A stretch of DNA of 64,000 nucleotides, from contig NZ_BOOZ01000024.1 of NCBI RefSeq assembly GCF_016863495.1, forward strand, positions 1 through 64,000, given 5' to 3'. Below the pieces are notes generated by a model that searched no databases, had not been told where the DNA came from, and was given only the letters and a program-made list of their open reading frames with translations. Positions 16,960 to 26,088 of the stretch are shown here, in pieces (positions within the stretch are counted from its first letter, which is position 1; every line of letters begins with the position of its first letter). The position numbers and the translations under genes are program-made. Source of the stretch: Micromonospora andamanensis (GTDB taxonomy: Bacteria > Actinomycetota > Actinomycetes > Mycobacteriales > Micromonosporaceae).

Positions 16960-17310
16960 TCAGGCCCGAATCGACTGGCGTGGGTCCGACGCCGGAGTCA
17001 CCTGCGTACGCGTCAGCAACGCCAGCACCGCGACCACTGTCAACTGGACCGCGCCGACGGTCTCCTGCGACACGTCCAGGCCGTACGCGGCCACCAACAC
17101 CGCGAAGGCGGTCACCAGCCCGGTGAACGCGGCCGGGGCGACCGGTCGGACGAGGGCGGCGTTGATAGCGGCGAACACCGCGCTGGTCGCGGCGACGATC
17201 GCGGCGGCCTGCGTGGCGGAGAGACCCGGCACGCCGAACGTCACGGCGACGCCGAGGAACGCGGACAGGGCCTGGATCCACAGGGTGGGCTCACGGCCGA
17301 AGATCTTCAC
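16960..17310 (-). CDS. Holin-like membrane protein
   Basis: 116 residues with about three hydrophobic helices (residues 10-30, 33-52 and 57-100) and a short polar C-terminus. This is the expected form of an actinophage holin. It is the last gene of the late operon and sits close to the endolysin gene, which supports a lysis role. Specific family not recognised. Confidence 0.65.
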   Translation of the reverse strand: MKIFGREPTLWIQALSAFLGVAVTFGVPGLSATQAAAIVAATSAVFAAINAALVRPVAPAAFTGLVTAFAVLVAAYGLDVSQETVGAVQLTVVAVLALLTRTQVTPASDPRQSIRA

Positions 17311-17333
17311 AGGTGCCTCCTGGGTACGGTCTG

Positions 17334-17564
17334 GTTGTGACGAGGTACAGGCAGAGCCGCGGCGGGATCGCCGAGGTGCCCGAGGTGTGCCCGGCCCGCC
17401 ATCGCGACCCGGACGGCAACCCGACCACGACCCCCGCCAGGGGGCAGTGCCAGGTGTGTCACGAGATGAGCCGGCAATGGCGCTGCCAGGAACCCGGCTG
17501 CCGGTGGGTGGTGCAGCACGACCACCCGTGGCAGTGGCCAGCTGCTACCGGACAACCGCAGTGA
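17334..17564 (+). CDS. Possible small zinc-ribbon protein
   Basis: 76 residues from GTG 17334 on the strand opposite to the lysis genes. Cys/His pairs are spaced as in a zinc ribbon (CPARH, CQVCH, CQEPGC, QHDHPW). No ribosome-binding site is obvious and the end overlaps the convergent gene by 20 bp, so it may be a chance frame. Confidence 0.35.
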   Translation, partial: VVTRYRQSRGGIAEVPEVCPARHRDPDGNPTTTPARGQCQVCHEMSRQWRCQEPGCRWVVQHDHPWQWPAATGQPQ

Positions 17565-17928
17565 TGATCAGCGGATACAGCGGGGCGATCAGACCAGCAA
17601 CCAGGCCGATCATCCACCGGCGGGCCGTCTTCTGTTCCTGGGCCGCCTGCGCGTGCATGCCCTCGTGTGCTTCCAGATCGGTGCGCAGTTGCCGCAGCTC
17701 CAGCCGCATGGCCTCTACCCCACGGGAGCCGTGCTCGTCGAGGCGGTCGAGGCGGCCCGAGGTGCGGTCCAGGTCGGCGGCAAGGTCGGCGCGGGCCTCG
17801 GCGATGAGCCGTTCGGCGCGGGCGGTCAGCTCGTCGACGCGCCGATCGAGCCGATCCACCTCCCGCCACAGCAAGAAGTTGCCGCTGTCGCCTGACGGCG
17901 GGCGGGCGGCCTCGGACGCTGCCGTCAC
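17545..17928 (-). CDS. Coiled-coil protein with C-terminal membrane helix
   Basis: 127 residues. Residues 18-95 form a long charged coiled coil (REVDRLDRRVDELTARAERL). Residues 105-126 are a single hydrophobic helix (WMIGLVAGLIAPLYPLIITA). Such tail-anchored proteins accompany holins and endolysins in actinophages and may act as a second holin or spanin-like factor. It overlaps the endolysin gene by 4 bp. Confidence 0.65.
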   Translation of the reverse strand: MTAASEAARPPSGDSGNFLLWREVDRLDRRVDELTARAERLIAEARADLAADLDRTSGRLDRLDEHGSRGVEAMRLELRQLRTDLEAHEGMHAQAAQEQKTARRWMIGLVAGLIAPLYPLIITAVVR

Positions 17929-18914
17929 GGCGCCGGCGCGACGGCGACGAGTCGCTTGAGCAGCTCGTTGACCAGGTGCAGGGTGAGCGTCTGGTCGGCG
18001 GCCAACATGGCGGCCAGCTGCGGCAGGGGTATCGCCCCCGCGAGACCGTGCAGGTCGAGGGTGCGGGCCAGCTGCCCGTAGTCGATCGTCGGGGCCGGCA
18101 CGGTCGACGGCTTCGGGGCGTGCTGGGCGATCAACTGCCGCCAGTAGGCGTCATCGAGGCGCGTCCAGGTGGCGGCGGTGACCCGCCTGCCGTCCTCCTT
18201 GGAGTCCTTGTTGACCGACAGCTCGAACGCCTTGACCCCGGCCGCCGTCCGGTCCTTGTAGACGCCGTCCGCCGGGCCCACGATCTTGTCGTAGCCGAGG
18301 CGGTTGAGGCGGTACTGGAGCCGGTACACGCCCGGCCCTTCGTCGCCGTACTGCACGTAGTCGCTCACGTTGCCCTCCGCGTCGAGCAGGCCGATGGTGG
18401 TCAGGTAGCGGCGGAACAGGGGCCGCTGGTCGCGGCCCGCCTTGATCGCGTCGCGGAAGAAACTGAAGTGGGTGTGCCACAGATGCGACCGGTCGCCGGT
18501 GCCTCGTCGGCCGAGCCGGTCCCAGCGCCGGACCACCTTGCCGTCGGGGCTGTAGATGATCTCGCGGATGTCCCGGGTGTCCGGGGCCCCGGCCACACAC
18601 TGCGCCACGCACCAGGTCGAGAACGTGAACAGGTTGTGGGTACGGCCACCGGAATTAAGCCGGAACATGCCGACGTCCAGCGCGGCGGCGTCGAGGGTCA
18701 GGCCGTTGCGGTCGCGCGGCGACTCGACCACGGAGTAGTCGTTGGTGACGACCCGGTCCGAGCCGCAGTGGTAGCCGCCGCGGTGGTTGGCGTCGCCGAC
18801 GATGCCGACCTCGTTGGGTTCGAGATCCTCGTCGCGCGCCCGGTTGGGGTCGCGGTTGAGGTGGTCGAGCAGTAGCCGGCGGACGGCCATCAGGTTCTCA
18901 GGTGCGCGGGTCAT
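17925..18914 (-). CDS. Putative endolysin: M15-like peptidase plus peptidoglycan-binding domain
   Basis: 329 residues from ATG 18914, preceded by GGAGG. Candidate M15-type metal ligands are H49 (GGYHCGSD), D80 (LDAAALDVG) and H147/H149 (LWHTHFSFF), the order seen in D-Ala-D-Ala carboxypeptidase-like lysins. Residues 187-235 are a peptidoglycan-binding repeat (Y-R-L-Q-Y-R-L-N-R-L-G-Y-D). The C-terminal 60 residues are helical. The substrate would be peptidoglycan cross-bridges. No signal peptide is seen, so a holin is needed for release. Confidence 0.7.
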   Translation of the reverse strand: MTRAPENLMAVRRLLLDHLNRDPNRARDEDLEPNEVGIVGDANHRGGYHCGSDRVVTNDYSVVESPRDRNGLTLDAAALDVGMFRLNSGGRTHNLFTFSTWCVAQCVAGAPDTRDIREIIYSPDGKVVRRWDRLGRRGTGDRSHLWHTHFSFFRDAIKAGRDQRPLFRRYLTTIGLLDAEGNVSDYVQYGDEGPGVYRLQYRLNRLGYDKIVGPADGVYKDRTAAGVKAFELSVNKDSKEDGRRVTAATWTRLDDAYWRQLIAQHAPKPSTVPAPTIDYGQLARTLDLHGLAGAIPLPQLAAMLAADQTLTLHLVNELLKRLVAVAPAP

Positions 18915-18924
18915 CGGGGGCCTC

Positions 18925-19398
18925 CTACCAGCTCGCCTGGACAGTGATTTGCCGTCTCGCGACCCGGCCGTTGCCGCCACCCACCACTCGATGCATGGTG
19001 ACCGCGTTGTAGACGCTGCCCGCAGTAAGCCCCTCCAGCAGGTGCCCGACGCCCATCCGGTCCCGGGCCGTCGCCGTCTTCGACAAACAGACGTTGTCGG
19101 ACGCACCAAAGACCTGCGTACCGAGCCCGAGATCCTCACCGGTACCGACCCGGAACGCCAGTAGCGTCTCCCGCGAGGCGGTGTCGTGATCGAGCTGGCC
19201 GGCCCAGAAGATCCACACCCGGCCCGACGGTGGCGCGGTGAACGCGACCCCACAAGGCGTGCTACCGGCCGCGTACGTCGTCGACGTGATACCAGTGATC
19301 GCCGTGTCCTGGCGGTTCGTTACCGACGGCGGCAGCACCAGCGCCTGCAAGTCATCCGGGTACAGCACCTGCCCGGCGAAGAACTCGGGGATCGACAC
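18925..19398 (-). CDS. Phage tail-associated hypothetical protein
   Basis: 157 residues, starting MSIPEFFAGQVLYPDDLQAL, a beginning common to short tail-tip or fibre-associated proteins. The body is beta-rich with a typical W-I-F-W-A-G-Q-L segment. It lies between the endolysin and the PhoD-like gene. Exact role unknown. Confidence 0.55.
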   Translation of the reverse strand: MSIPEFFAGQVLYPDDLQALVLPPSVTNRQDTAITGITSTTYAAGSTPCGVAFTAPPSGRVWIFWAGQLDHDTASRETLLAFRVGTGEDLGLGTQVFGASDNVCLSKTATARDRMGVGHLLEGLTAGSVYNAVTMHRVVGGGNGRVARRQITVQASW

Positions 19399-19407
19399 AG
19401 AAGCCTC

Positions 19408-20706
19408 CTACAGCGGCAGGACGTGAGAGGCCGGTGGCTGATGCCGGCGAGTCAACCGGGCCAGCGGCAGCGTGGATGTGTGCCACCTCCACGGCTGGTC
19501 CATCACCCAGCCGGTGCCGGTGACGGCTAGCTGGCTGCCGATGTCGTGGATCTGCACGGTGCCGTACTGGCCCCGGCCGCCTTGAGTTTGCCCAAGGTCG
19601 TACTGACTGGTGCCGCCGGACGGGGTGGAGTCGAGCGAGCTGAAGCAGTAGACGGGGAAACCGCCCCAGGAGTTGCCCGTGCCGGTGTCCATGCCCAGGG
19701 CATGCACATCGCCGCTGACCTGGCACATGCGCGATAACCAACCGGTGTCGCCGAACAGCTGCACCAGCTCGTCACGCTCGGTGCCGAACACGCTCCAGGT
19801 GTCGACACCCGAACCCATCCACTGCCGGGACATCACCCACACCAGGTACTGGGCGTCGAAGCCGGGAGCAGACAGGACAGACTCCATCCAGGATTTCTGG
19901 GCGCTGCCGAGCATCGTCTTGCTGGGCCCGTCGGTGTCGGTACCTGGTGACGATTCCGACCGGGCGTCGGACACGATGTACAGCACCCGGCCGGCGCCGA
20001 ACGAGTGGTAGATCGCCCCGGACTCGGCGAGCGGATAGTGAGGCACCCGCTCGCGGTACACCTGCCGGGCCGCGGGCCGTCCTGTTGCGGTGGCGTCGCT
20101 GTCGTTCGTGGCGTAGCAGTGGTCGTCCCAGGTGAGGACGAGTGGCCGGTTCCGGTAGAGCAGGCCCTGGCGGGCGGTCGCCCCCAGGGTGCCGTTGTAG
20201 GTGAGGACGTCGTCGTAGGCGGTGCGGTAGCTCGCCGGGGTGTTCGTCGCGATGTCCCGGTAGTGCAGGTCCCCGCCGTGGATGAAGAACAGCGGATCCA
20301 GCACGTGTTGCCTGATCACGTCGAATACCGGGTGGTTGGACACCTTGCTGTCGGTGTACCCGCCTGAGGCCGTGTTATTGATGCTGCCCGCGCAGGTGGC
20401 CATCGCGAACGCGTACGACGCAGGCTCCCCCAGCACCGGATGGGTGCGGAAACTGCCCTGCCAGGCCGTATCCACAACGCTGTCGTGCTCAAACGCGTAG
20501 TGGTACTGGGTGTCCGGATCCAGGCCGTCCGCCTCGATGCTGGCCACCAGCTCGGAGGTGGGCGCCACCGGCCCGAAGTAGGCCGGCGAGGTCAGCGACG
20601 GCGACTCGGACACGACCAGCCGGGCGTTCGCCGACGACGACACCCTGCCCCGCACCCACGCTGATGACTCCGTGACCGCACCCACCCACAGGTTGCTCAC
20701 GCTCAC
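19408..20706 (-). CDS. PhoD-like metallophosphatase in the tail gene cluster
   Basis: 432 residues from GTG, overlapping the preceding stop by 4 bp. Residues 1-100 are a fibronectin/PhoD-N-like beta domain. The catalytic part carries FIHGGDLHYRD, LVLTWDDHCYATND and QVSGDVHAL, which match the metal-binding Asp, Asn and His positions of PhoD phosphatases/phosphodiesterases. No signal peptide is present, so it is probably a virion tail component. PhoD enzymes cleave phosphodiesters including teichoic acids, which suggests action on cell-surface polymers during adsorption. Confidence 0.75.
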   Translation of the reverse strand: MSVSNLWVGAVTESSAWVRGRVSSSANARLVVSESPSLTSPAYFGPVAPTSELVASIEADGLDPDTQYHYAFEHDSVVDTAWQGSFRTHPVLGEPASYAFAMATCAGSINNTASGGYTDSKVSNHPVFDVIRQHVLDPLFFIHGGDLHYRDIATNTPASYRTAYDDVLTYNGTLGATARQGLLYRNRPLVLTWDDHCYATNDSDATATGRPAARQVYRERVPHYPLAESGAIYHSFGAGRVLYIVSDARSESSPGTDTDGPSKTMLGSAQKSWMESVLSAPGFDAQYLVWVMSRQWMGSGVDTWSVFGTERDELVQLFGDTGWLSRMCQVSGDVHALGMDTGTGNSWGGFPVYCFSSLDSTPSGGTSQYDLGQTQGGRGQYGTVQIHDIGSQLAVTGTGWVMDQPWRWHTSTLPLARLTRRHQPPASHVLPL

Positions 20707-22907
20707 GTCGGTACCGCCTGCCGGCTGATCCGCACGCCGATCCCCTCCGGCATGTCCCACCCCAACGGCGCTGCCAGCGTGAACGTCTGCGGAGACACCG
20801 TTCCGCTGATCGCCGTCACCTGCACCGGCACCCCCGCCACACTCACCATCAGCGGGAAATCGTCTGGCCGCTCCGCCGTGGTGATCCACCGCCGGTACGG
20901 ACTCGTCGTGGCTACCAGGAGTTCTGTATCCGACGCCGCCGCCGCGGTGGCCAAAGCCGATCCCTTGGTATCCAGCCGTCCGAACACGGAGTCACCTAGC
21001 ACGAAGACGAACCACGGGCTGGCAGGCTCGACGTTGAGGACCGCCCGCCAACTCCGGCGGCCCCTGAACGTCTCGGTCGCGCCCACAATCAGCTGGTCGA
21101 TGACACCCGGCACCGCCTGCCGCGGCGGATTGATCACCTGCATACGTGACCCCGGCCGGCACTGCACCCAGGACACGGCCAGCTCGCGACGGCTCGACAG
21201 GTTGATCGGCACCGACGGGTAGCGGGGCTCCCGAACGGTGGACAGGTGCAGCCACCACGCGGCGATCTCGGCGAGACCGTCATCGGTCGGGGTGTTGACA
21301 GTGACCGGCCGCTCAATCTCCCCCTGGCGTACGACGCTGTCCTGGTCCTCGGCCGTTTCCGAAGCCCCACCAACACGCTCCACCGTTACCCGGTTGCGTA
21401 GCAGCTGGTCGTCGCCGGCCGGTTCGAACGGCAACCCGAGCTGCCCCTGGCTGGCGTCGAGGAGGAGCGCCACCTCGGGGTTGTAGCGCAACACCCGAGG
21501 CAGATAGGCGAGCCCGAAATCCGCCTCGTAGAGCAGGCCACCGTCGGTGGTTTCACACTCCTGGTACAGCTGCACGGGTGTGCCCGCCCGCTGTGACCCC
21601 ATCCGGGGCGTCTCATCACCGGCAGGAAGCGTCGGGACGGCGATCCGGACCCCGTCCTCCTCGCCCAGCCGAGGCAGCCGCAAATCCGCTGGCTCATACA
21701 GGAAGCCGGCGAACGTCCCGTAGTGAAGCCCCACTCCCGAGTTCGAGTCAACCTGGGAGACGAAAAACGGCGTTGGATGATCGGCGTTGATGGCCAGGTG
21801 TCCCACGGGTAGCGGAACCGTGCATGTGGCCCCGCTGCGGTTGATCCAGACACGGGTCGGTGGGGCTGTCGTCCCGGAGATCGTGCCTGTCACGGTCCAC
21901 GACGAGGTGGGGTGCCACCACCATAGGCCGGCGCGGATGGTGCCCGGCGACTCCTGCCACACGCTCAGGTCGTAGCCGAAGAGGCTGGTGAAGATGCCGG
22001 AGTCGCTAGCCACGGTCGTGGCCGCCCCATCTTGGTCGATCGCCACGATGTGCGTGCCGAAGGTCGGCGAGATAGTCGGGTCGACCACCACCTGCCATCG
22101 CACGTAGGTGCCGCCCGGGGTTTCGACCTCCATCACCACGATCGGGCCGGACAGCGTGGAGGAGTCCTGCACCTGGATCCACGTGTTGGCTGTCCATCCG
22201 TCCGGTCCCGAGCAGGCCGCGATCACCTCTGGGGCGAGCACTGCGGACATCCGTGCTCCGCCTGAGATGTCGGCGAGACGGCCGGTACCGAACTGGAGGT
22301 CGCCGTTCGTGAGCTCCAGCTGCTCCAGGTCGGCGAACGCCAAGGTGCCGCCCTGTACGGTCAGCGGTGCATGGCCGGAGAAAGCCGATCCGGCGATCGT
22401 CGCGCCGGAGCCTTCCTCCATCGGCCAGTACGCGACCGATGCCCGCCGGATCGTCCGGTACATCGCCGATCGGGCCGGCGGGTTGCCCCTACCGAGGCGG
22501 GCCAGCACACCTACGGCCTCGATCTTGGCGAGTGCCATCCGTGACGAGCCGCCGGGCAGCGTGAGCGGCCACTTCTGGACGAAGCCGCTGAAACGATTCC
22601 GCCACCCTGCGCCGTCGCCGAGGTCGATGTCGAAAGCGATGGGCACCCACGTCTCCACGTACGGCCAGTACGGGCTCATCCCGTTGTACGCGGTGAAACG
22701 GCCGTCATTTTTCAGCGTCAAACTGAGCGTGGAATGCTCGGCCTGACCAGCACCCGACGACCGGCCCCAGGTAATCGTCACCTCGTCCGGAACATGCCAC
22801 CACTCGGTGACATCTGTCCACTCCCAGGTGTCCGGATCGTCGGCCACGGCCGCACCGAAAGCGATCCGGATCCGCACCGCCAGAGGGTCACCGGTCAAGT
22901 ACGACAT
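20703..22907 (-). CDS. Minor tail protein
   Basis: 734 residues, directly downstream of the tape measure gene, where siphophages encode distal-tail and tail-tip proteins. The N-terminus (RIRIAFGAAVADDPDTWEWT) resembles distal tail proteins. A middle beta-sandwich of lectin/laminin-G type is likely between about residues 165 and 385. The C-terminal third may form the hub. The assignment rests mainly on position and composition. Confidence 0.7.
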   Translation of the reverse strand: MSYLTGDPLAVRIRIAFGAAVADDPDTWEWTDVTEWWHVPDEVTITWGRSSGAGQAEHSTLSLTLKNDGRFTAYNGMSPYWPYVETWVPIAFDIDLGDGAGWRNRFSGFVQKWPLTLPGGSSRMALAKIEAVGVLARLGRGNPPARSAMYRTIRRASVAYWPMEEGSGATIAGSAFSGHAPLTVQGGTLAFADLEQLELTNGDLQFGTGRLADISGGARMSAVLAPEVIAACSGPDGWTANTWIQVQDSSTLSGPIVVMEVETPGGTYVRWQVVVDPTISPTFGTHIVAIDQDGAATTVASDSGIFTSLFGYDLSVWQESPGTIRAGLWWWHPTSSWTVTGTISGTTAPPTRVWINRSGATCTVPLPVGHLAINADHPTPFFVSQVDSNSGVGLHYGTFAGFLYEPADLRLPRLGEEDGVRIAVPTLPAGDETPRMGSQRAGTPVQLYQECETTDGGLLYEADFGLAYLPRVLRYNPEVALLLDASQGQLGLPFEPAGDDQLLRNRVTVERVGGASETAEDQDSVVRQGEIERPVTVNTPTDDGLAEIAAWWLHLSTVREPRYPSVPINLSSRRELAVSWVQCRPGSRMQVINPPRQAVPGVIDQLIVGATETFRGRRSWRAVLNVEPASPWFVFVLGDSVFGRLDTKGSALATAAAASDTELLVATTSPYRRWITTAERPDDFPLMVSVAGVPVQVTAISGTVSPQTFTLAAPLGWDMPEGIGVRISRQAVPT

Positions 22908-22910
22908 GGC

Positions 22911-24872
22911 TCACCCATCCACGAGCTTGACGATTCCGCCGGAGGTGGTCTGCGCCATCTCGCGCAGCACCAGCACCAGATCACGGCCCCGGACCTTGAA
23001 CTCGCCGGTCAACCGACGCTCGGCATGCTGGCCGCTGCTGAAGCTGCCGCCGCCGGTCAGCGGCTGGACTGCCGCCCCTTGGCCGAGGTGCACCAGCTCG
23101 GGGCCGGCCTCGCCGACCACCGCCAGGCCGTCACGCAGGATCCGGCCGCCCTCGGCGAGCATCGGGATGTTGGGGGTGTTCAGGGTGACCGAGGGAATGC
23201 CGATGCCCGCGATCGAGCCGCCGCCGATCGTGAAGCTGAGGCGGTTCCACCGGCCGATGATCCAGTTGATCGCGTTCTTGAAGCCGGACTTCAGCGGATC
23301 GAACATCGACCGCAGTTTGCTCGCCATTTTGCCTGGGAGTGACGTCATGAATCGGTTGAATGCGATCGCTTTGTCGATCACCCATTGGAAGATTTCGCGG
23401 CCGTATCGGCCGACCTTTCGCCAGGTGCCGGAGAACAGCGCCCACCAGGCTTTCGCCCCGTCGACGAGCAGGCCGATGAGCCACGACCAGCCGCCGACGA
23501 TCCAGTTGATCGCCCACTCGACGAGGGCTTTCCCGCCGTTCCACAGGGCCGACCACAAATCCTGGAACCATGTCGTTTTGGTGGCGATCAAGACGATCGC
23601 GGCAACCAACAGGAGCACACCCAGAACGATCCAGGTAATCGGGGATGTCCATAGGGCGAGGTTGAGGATGGCCTGGACGACCGCCCACACCTTCAGGGCA
23701 GCGGCTACCACGCCGATCACAACCGCGAGGGCACCCAGGCCGACCGCCAGCGGACCAACCACCTCGGAATGCTCGCTGAGGAACCCGACGACCTTTTCGA
23801 GGTAGGGGATCGCCTGGGCCATCGTGTCGGCGAGCGCCGCCATGGCCTGCCGCTTGAACGACTCCAGCTTCTGCGAGCTGGACTCCTCCAGCGTGTCGCC
23901 GAGTTTCTCGGCAGCGCCGGTGACGGTGCCGAGCCGGTCAGCAGCCGTTTCGACGTCGAGAGCGAACAGCGCGTCGCCGAGGTCCTCTGCCTTCGTACCG
24001 AACAGAGCGACAGCCGCGGCGTCCTGGGCTACCGGGTCCTTCATCGCCTTCAGCCGTTCGAGGACGACATCGAGGCCGGCCTTCGCGCCCTCGCCGCCCT
24101 TGGCTATCTGGGCGGTCATCTTCTCCGCGTCAAGGCCGAGAGCCCGGTAGCCGTCGGCGGCGGCCTCGCTGCCGTCGATCGCCCGGATCGAGAACTCCTT
24201 GAGCGCGTCGGCAACGGTGTCGGCGTCCCGGGCGCCGGCCTTCAACCCCTGCTGGAGCAGGCCGAGAGCCTCGGCGCCGTCGAGACCAAGGTCGCGGAAC
24301 TTCGTCGAGTACTCGGAAACGGTGTCGAGCAGGTCACCAGCGTGGTCACCGGACTGCTGGAAACCACGGGTGAGCAGGTCGAAGGCTTCCTGTCCGTTCT
24401 TGGCGAGGCCGTTGCGGATCATCTGCCCGGCTGCCCGGGCGGTCGCGGTCACGTCCTGGTCGAAGACCTGCGCCAGGGACTGCGCCTTGACCGTCAGTTC
24501 CTCGATCACCTCGTCGGAGTCGTCCTCCGACACCAGCCCCGAGGAGAGCACGGCCCGGACGGCGTCGCCGATCTGCTGGGCGCTCTCCCCGAAACCGCGG
24601 GCGTAGATCGAGCCGGCGATCCGGCCCATGTCCTCGGCGTACTTCGCGTCGCCGCCGAGCTGGGCCGCGAGCCGGGTCTTGGCCGCATCGACATTGAGGG
24701 CGTTGACCAGGCCGCCGCCGAGAGCTGCGGCGATGGCCACGCCGGCTGTCGCGGCAGTGGCCTTCATCTGATCGCCGTGTTCCTTGAGGTACCGCTTGCC
24801 CTTGGCCAGGTCACGTCGGAACGGGTCGAGATCGGCCTTGAGGATCGTGTTCAGCTCGCCGAGCTTGAGCAC
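22911..24872 (-). CDS. Tail tape measure protein
   Basis: 653 residues from GTG 24872, preceded by GGGAGGGAGG. Long Ala-rich helices in the first 340 residues are followed by several hydrophobic segments (about 370-450) and a second helical region, the classic tape-measure layout. At roughly 0.15 nm per residue, as known for siphophages, it predicts a tail of about 100 nm. Position directly after the chaperone pair supports the call. Confidence 0.92.
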   Translation of the reverse strand: MLKLGELNTILKADLDPFRRDLAKGKRYLKEHGDQMKATAATAGVAIAAALGGGLVNALNVDAAKTRLAAQLGGDAKYAEDMGRIAGSIYARGFGESAQQIGDAVRAVLSSGLVSEDDSDEVIEELTVKAQSLAQVFDQDVTATARAAGQMIRNGLAKNGQEAFDLLTRGFQQSGDHAGDLLDTVSEYSTKFRDLGLDGAEALGLLQQGLKAGARDADTVADALKEFSIRAIDGSEAAADGYRALGLDAEKMTAQIAKGGEGAKAGLDVVLERLKAMKDPVAQDAAAVALFGTKAEDLGDALFALDVETAADRLGTVTGAAEKLGDTLEESSSQKLESFKRQAMAALADTMAQAIPYLEKVVGFLSEHSEVVGPLAVGLGALAVVIGVVAAALKVWAVVQAILNLALWTSPITWIVLGVLLLVAAIVLIATKTTWFQDLWSALWNGGKALVEWAINWIVGGWSWLIGLLVDGAKAWWALFSGTWRKVGRYGREIFQWVIDKAIAFNRFMTSLPGKMASKLRSMFDPLKSGFKNAINWIIGRWNRLSFTIGGGSIAGIGIPSVTLNTPNIPMLAEGGRILRDGLAVVGEAGPELVHLGQGAAVQPLTGGGSFSSGQHAERRLTGEFKVRGRDLVLVLREMAQTTSGGIVKLVDG

Positions 24873-24964
24873 AGTGGCCCTCCCTCCCGTGTCAGGTAGG
24901 CGACGGATCGTGTTGACCGAGGTCGGTACGGTGCGCCGGTCACCCACCGAGAGAGGGAGCAGAG

Positions 24965-25330
24965 ATGAAGCAGCAGGCGAAGCGGAGCCCCATACCTGGC
25001 GTGATCGGGCTTCTCGTGCTCACCGGGCTGGTCCTGATCGGCGTCCTGTTCGTGGTGCTCCCCGACGCTGACGAAGGCGCCCCGGTGGCCAGCACCCCGA
25101 CGGGCACAGCCGTCGACGAGGCCGCCTACCTGGAAGCTCTGGCCGCCATCGATCCCGAGTTCGTTGACAACGAACGGTCAGCGATCGGCGCCGGAGAGAA
25201 CATCTGCCAGGAGATCGAAACCGGCAAGGAGGCGGACATCGTCGAGACGAACGCGGCCAAGCGGTTCGATGCCCCCGCAGCCGAGGGCGCCGCCATCGTC
25301 AAGGCCGCCCGTACGCACCTCTGCCCCTGA
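24965..25330 (+). CDS. DUF732-like secreted/anchored protein, candidate moron
   Basis: 121 residues on the strand opposite to the late operon, with GGGAG six to seven bases upstream of ATG. Residues 8-33 are a hydrophobic signal-anchor. The C-terminal part (Y-L-E-A-L-A-A-I-D-P, G-E-N-I-C-Q, A-A-R-T-H-L-C-P) matches the DUF732 pattern with two cysteines. It is inserted between tape measure and chaperone genes, ends 1 bp from the convergent stop, and is probably expressed in the lysogen. Confidence 0.75.
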   Translation: MKQQAKRSPIPGVIGLLVLTGLVLIGVLFVVLPDADEGAPVASTPTGTAVDEAAYLEALAAIDPEFVDNERSAIGAGENICQEIETGKEADIVETNAAKRFDAPAAEGAAIVKAARTHLCP

Positions 25331-25732
25331 TCAGCGACGAGACCCCTTCGGAACCTCCGGCATCTCCGGCTCCGGGGCGAGAGCCCGATACAGCCGGGTG
25401 TCCGCCGCCAGCAGACCCAGGATCCGCGTTTCGAGCCACCGCCACGACCTGGAGGCCAACAGCCGCGGCTCCGCCTCCAGGTCGAGGCCGTACTCGCTGG
25501 CCAGGTCGGCCTCGATCAGCCGCCACCGGGAGAGGATCGCCGACCACGCGACCGGCTCCCCCCGCCGCCGCTCCTCTGCTGGGATCTCGTACCAGTCCCA
25601 GAGCCCCGAGACGGGGTCGTACTGGCCTCGCCCGTACTCGTGGTCCGGGAGGATCCGCCCTTCGCCGCTGCCCTGCGTTGCGCCCGGTTCGCCGCCGGGC
25701 GCAGTGCTTCCGGGCGGCCTCCACTCCGCCAC
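25331..25732 (-). CDS. Tail assembly chaperone, frameshift (T) part
   Basis: This frame is -1 relative to the chaperone gene that starts at 26088 and overlaps its 3' end. It is open from about 25760, and GTG 25732 could also serve as start. From about 25650 downstream, this frame has much higher GC at third positions than the G frame. The arrangement (G, overlapping T in -1, then tape measure) is the conserved siphophage gpG/gpGT organisation. I could not find a canonical slippery heptamer; a GGGGGG run at 25558-25563 is the nearest. Confidence 0.7.
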   Translation of the reverse strand: MAEWRPPGSTAPGGEPGATQGSGEGRILPDHEYGRGQYDPVSGLWDWYEIPAEERRRGEPVAWSAILSRWRLIEADLASEYGLDLEAEPRLLASRSWRWLETRILGLLAADTRLYRALAPEPEMPEVPKGSRR

Positions 25733-26088
25733 CAGCGGCCGGCCGTCTCCTCATCGGAGATGATCCAGATGTAGGCCGTGGTGGCGCAGTACTGGATGTA
25801 GTGATCGGGCACCTCGGCCGTGCGCATCTGCTCGTACACCGGCCCGAGAACCCGCTCCGCCAGGGACATGTCGCCGGGCATCTCCGGGACCGCCTCGACG
25901 CGGGCGACCGCTGCGCGGATCTCCTGCTCGCTGCTGGCGTTGTGGATCTCGCCGGTGGCGATGGCCATCCGCCGACACCACAAGCCGAGGTCGGCGGATG
26001 GCAGCGGGATCGTGTACTCCGCGCCCAGCACGGTGAGGACCAGGCCAGGCTGAAAGTACTGGTCGAGATCGTCGAGGCGAGTTGCCAT
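25516..26088 (-). CDS. Tail assembly chaperone (G)
   Basis: 190 residues; ATG overlaps the stop of the major tail gene (TGATG). About residues 1-145 look like a normal helical chaperone ending in NRAQRRAAAKGG. After that the reading becomes Ser/Arg/Gly/Thr-rich low complexity, as expected where translation should shift into the overlapping frame. The fusion protein G-T would assist tape-measure folding and tail polymerisation. Confidence 0.75.
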   Translation of the reverse strand: MATRLDDLDQYFQPGLVLTVLGAEYTIPLPSADLGLWCRRMAIATGEIHNASSEQEIRAAVARVEAVPEMPGDMSLAERVLGPVYEQMRTAEVPDHYIQYCATTAYIWIISDEETAGRWWRSGGRPEALRPAANRAQRRAAAKGGSSRTTSTGEASTTPSRGSGTGTRSQQRSGGGGSRSRGRRSSPGGG

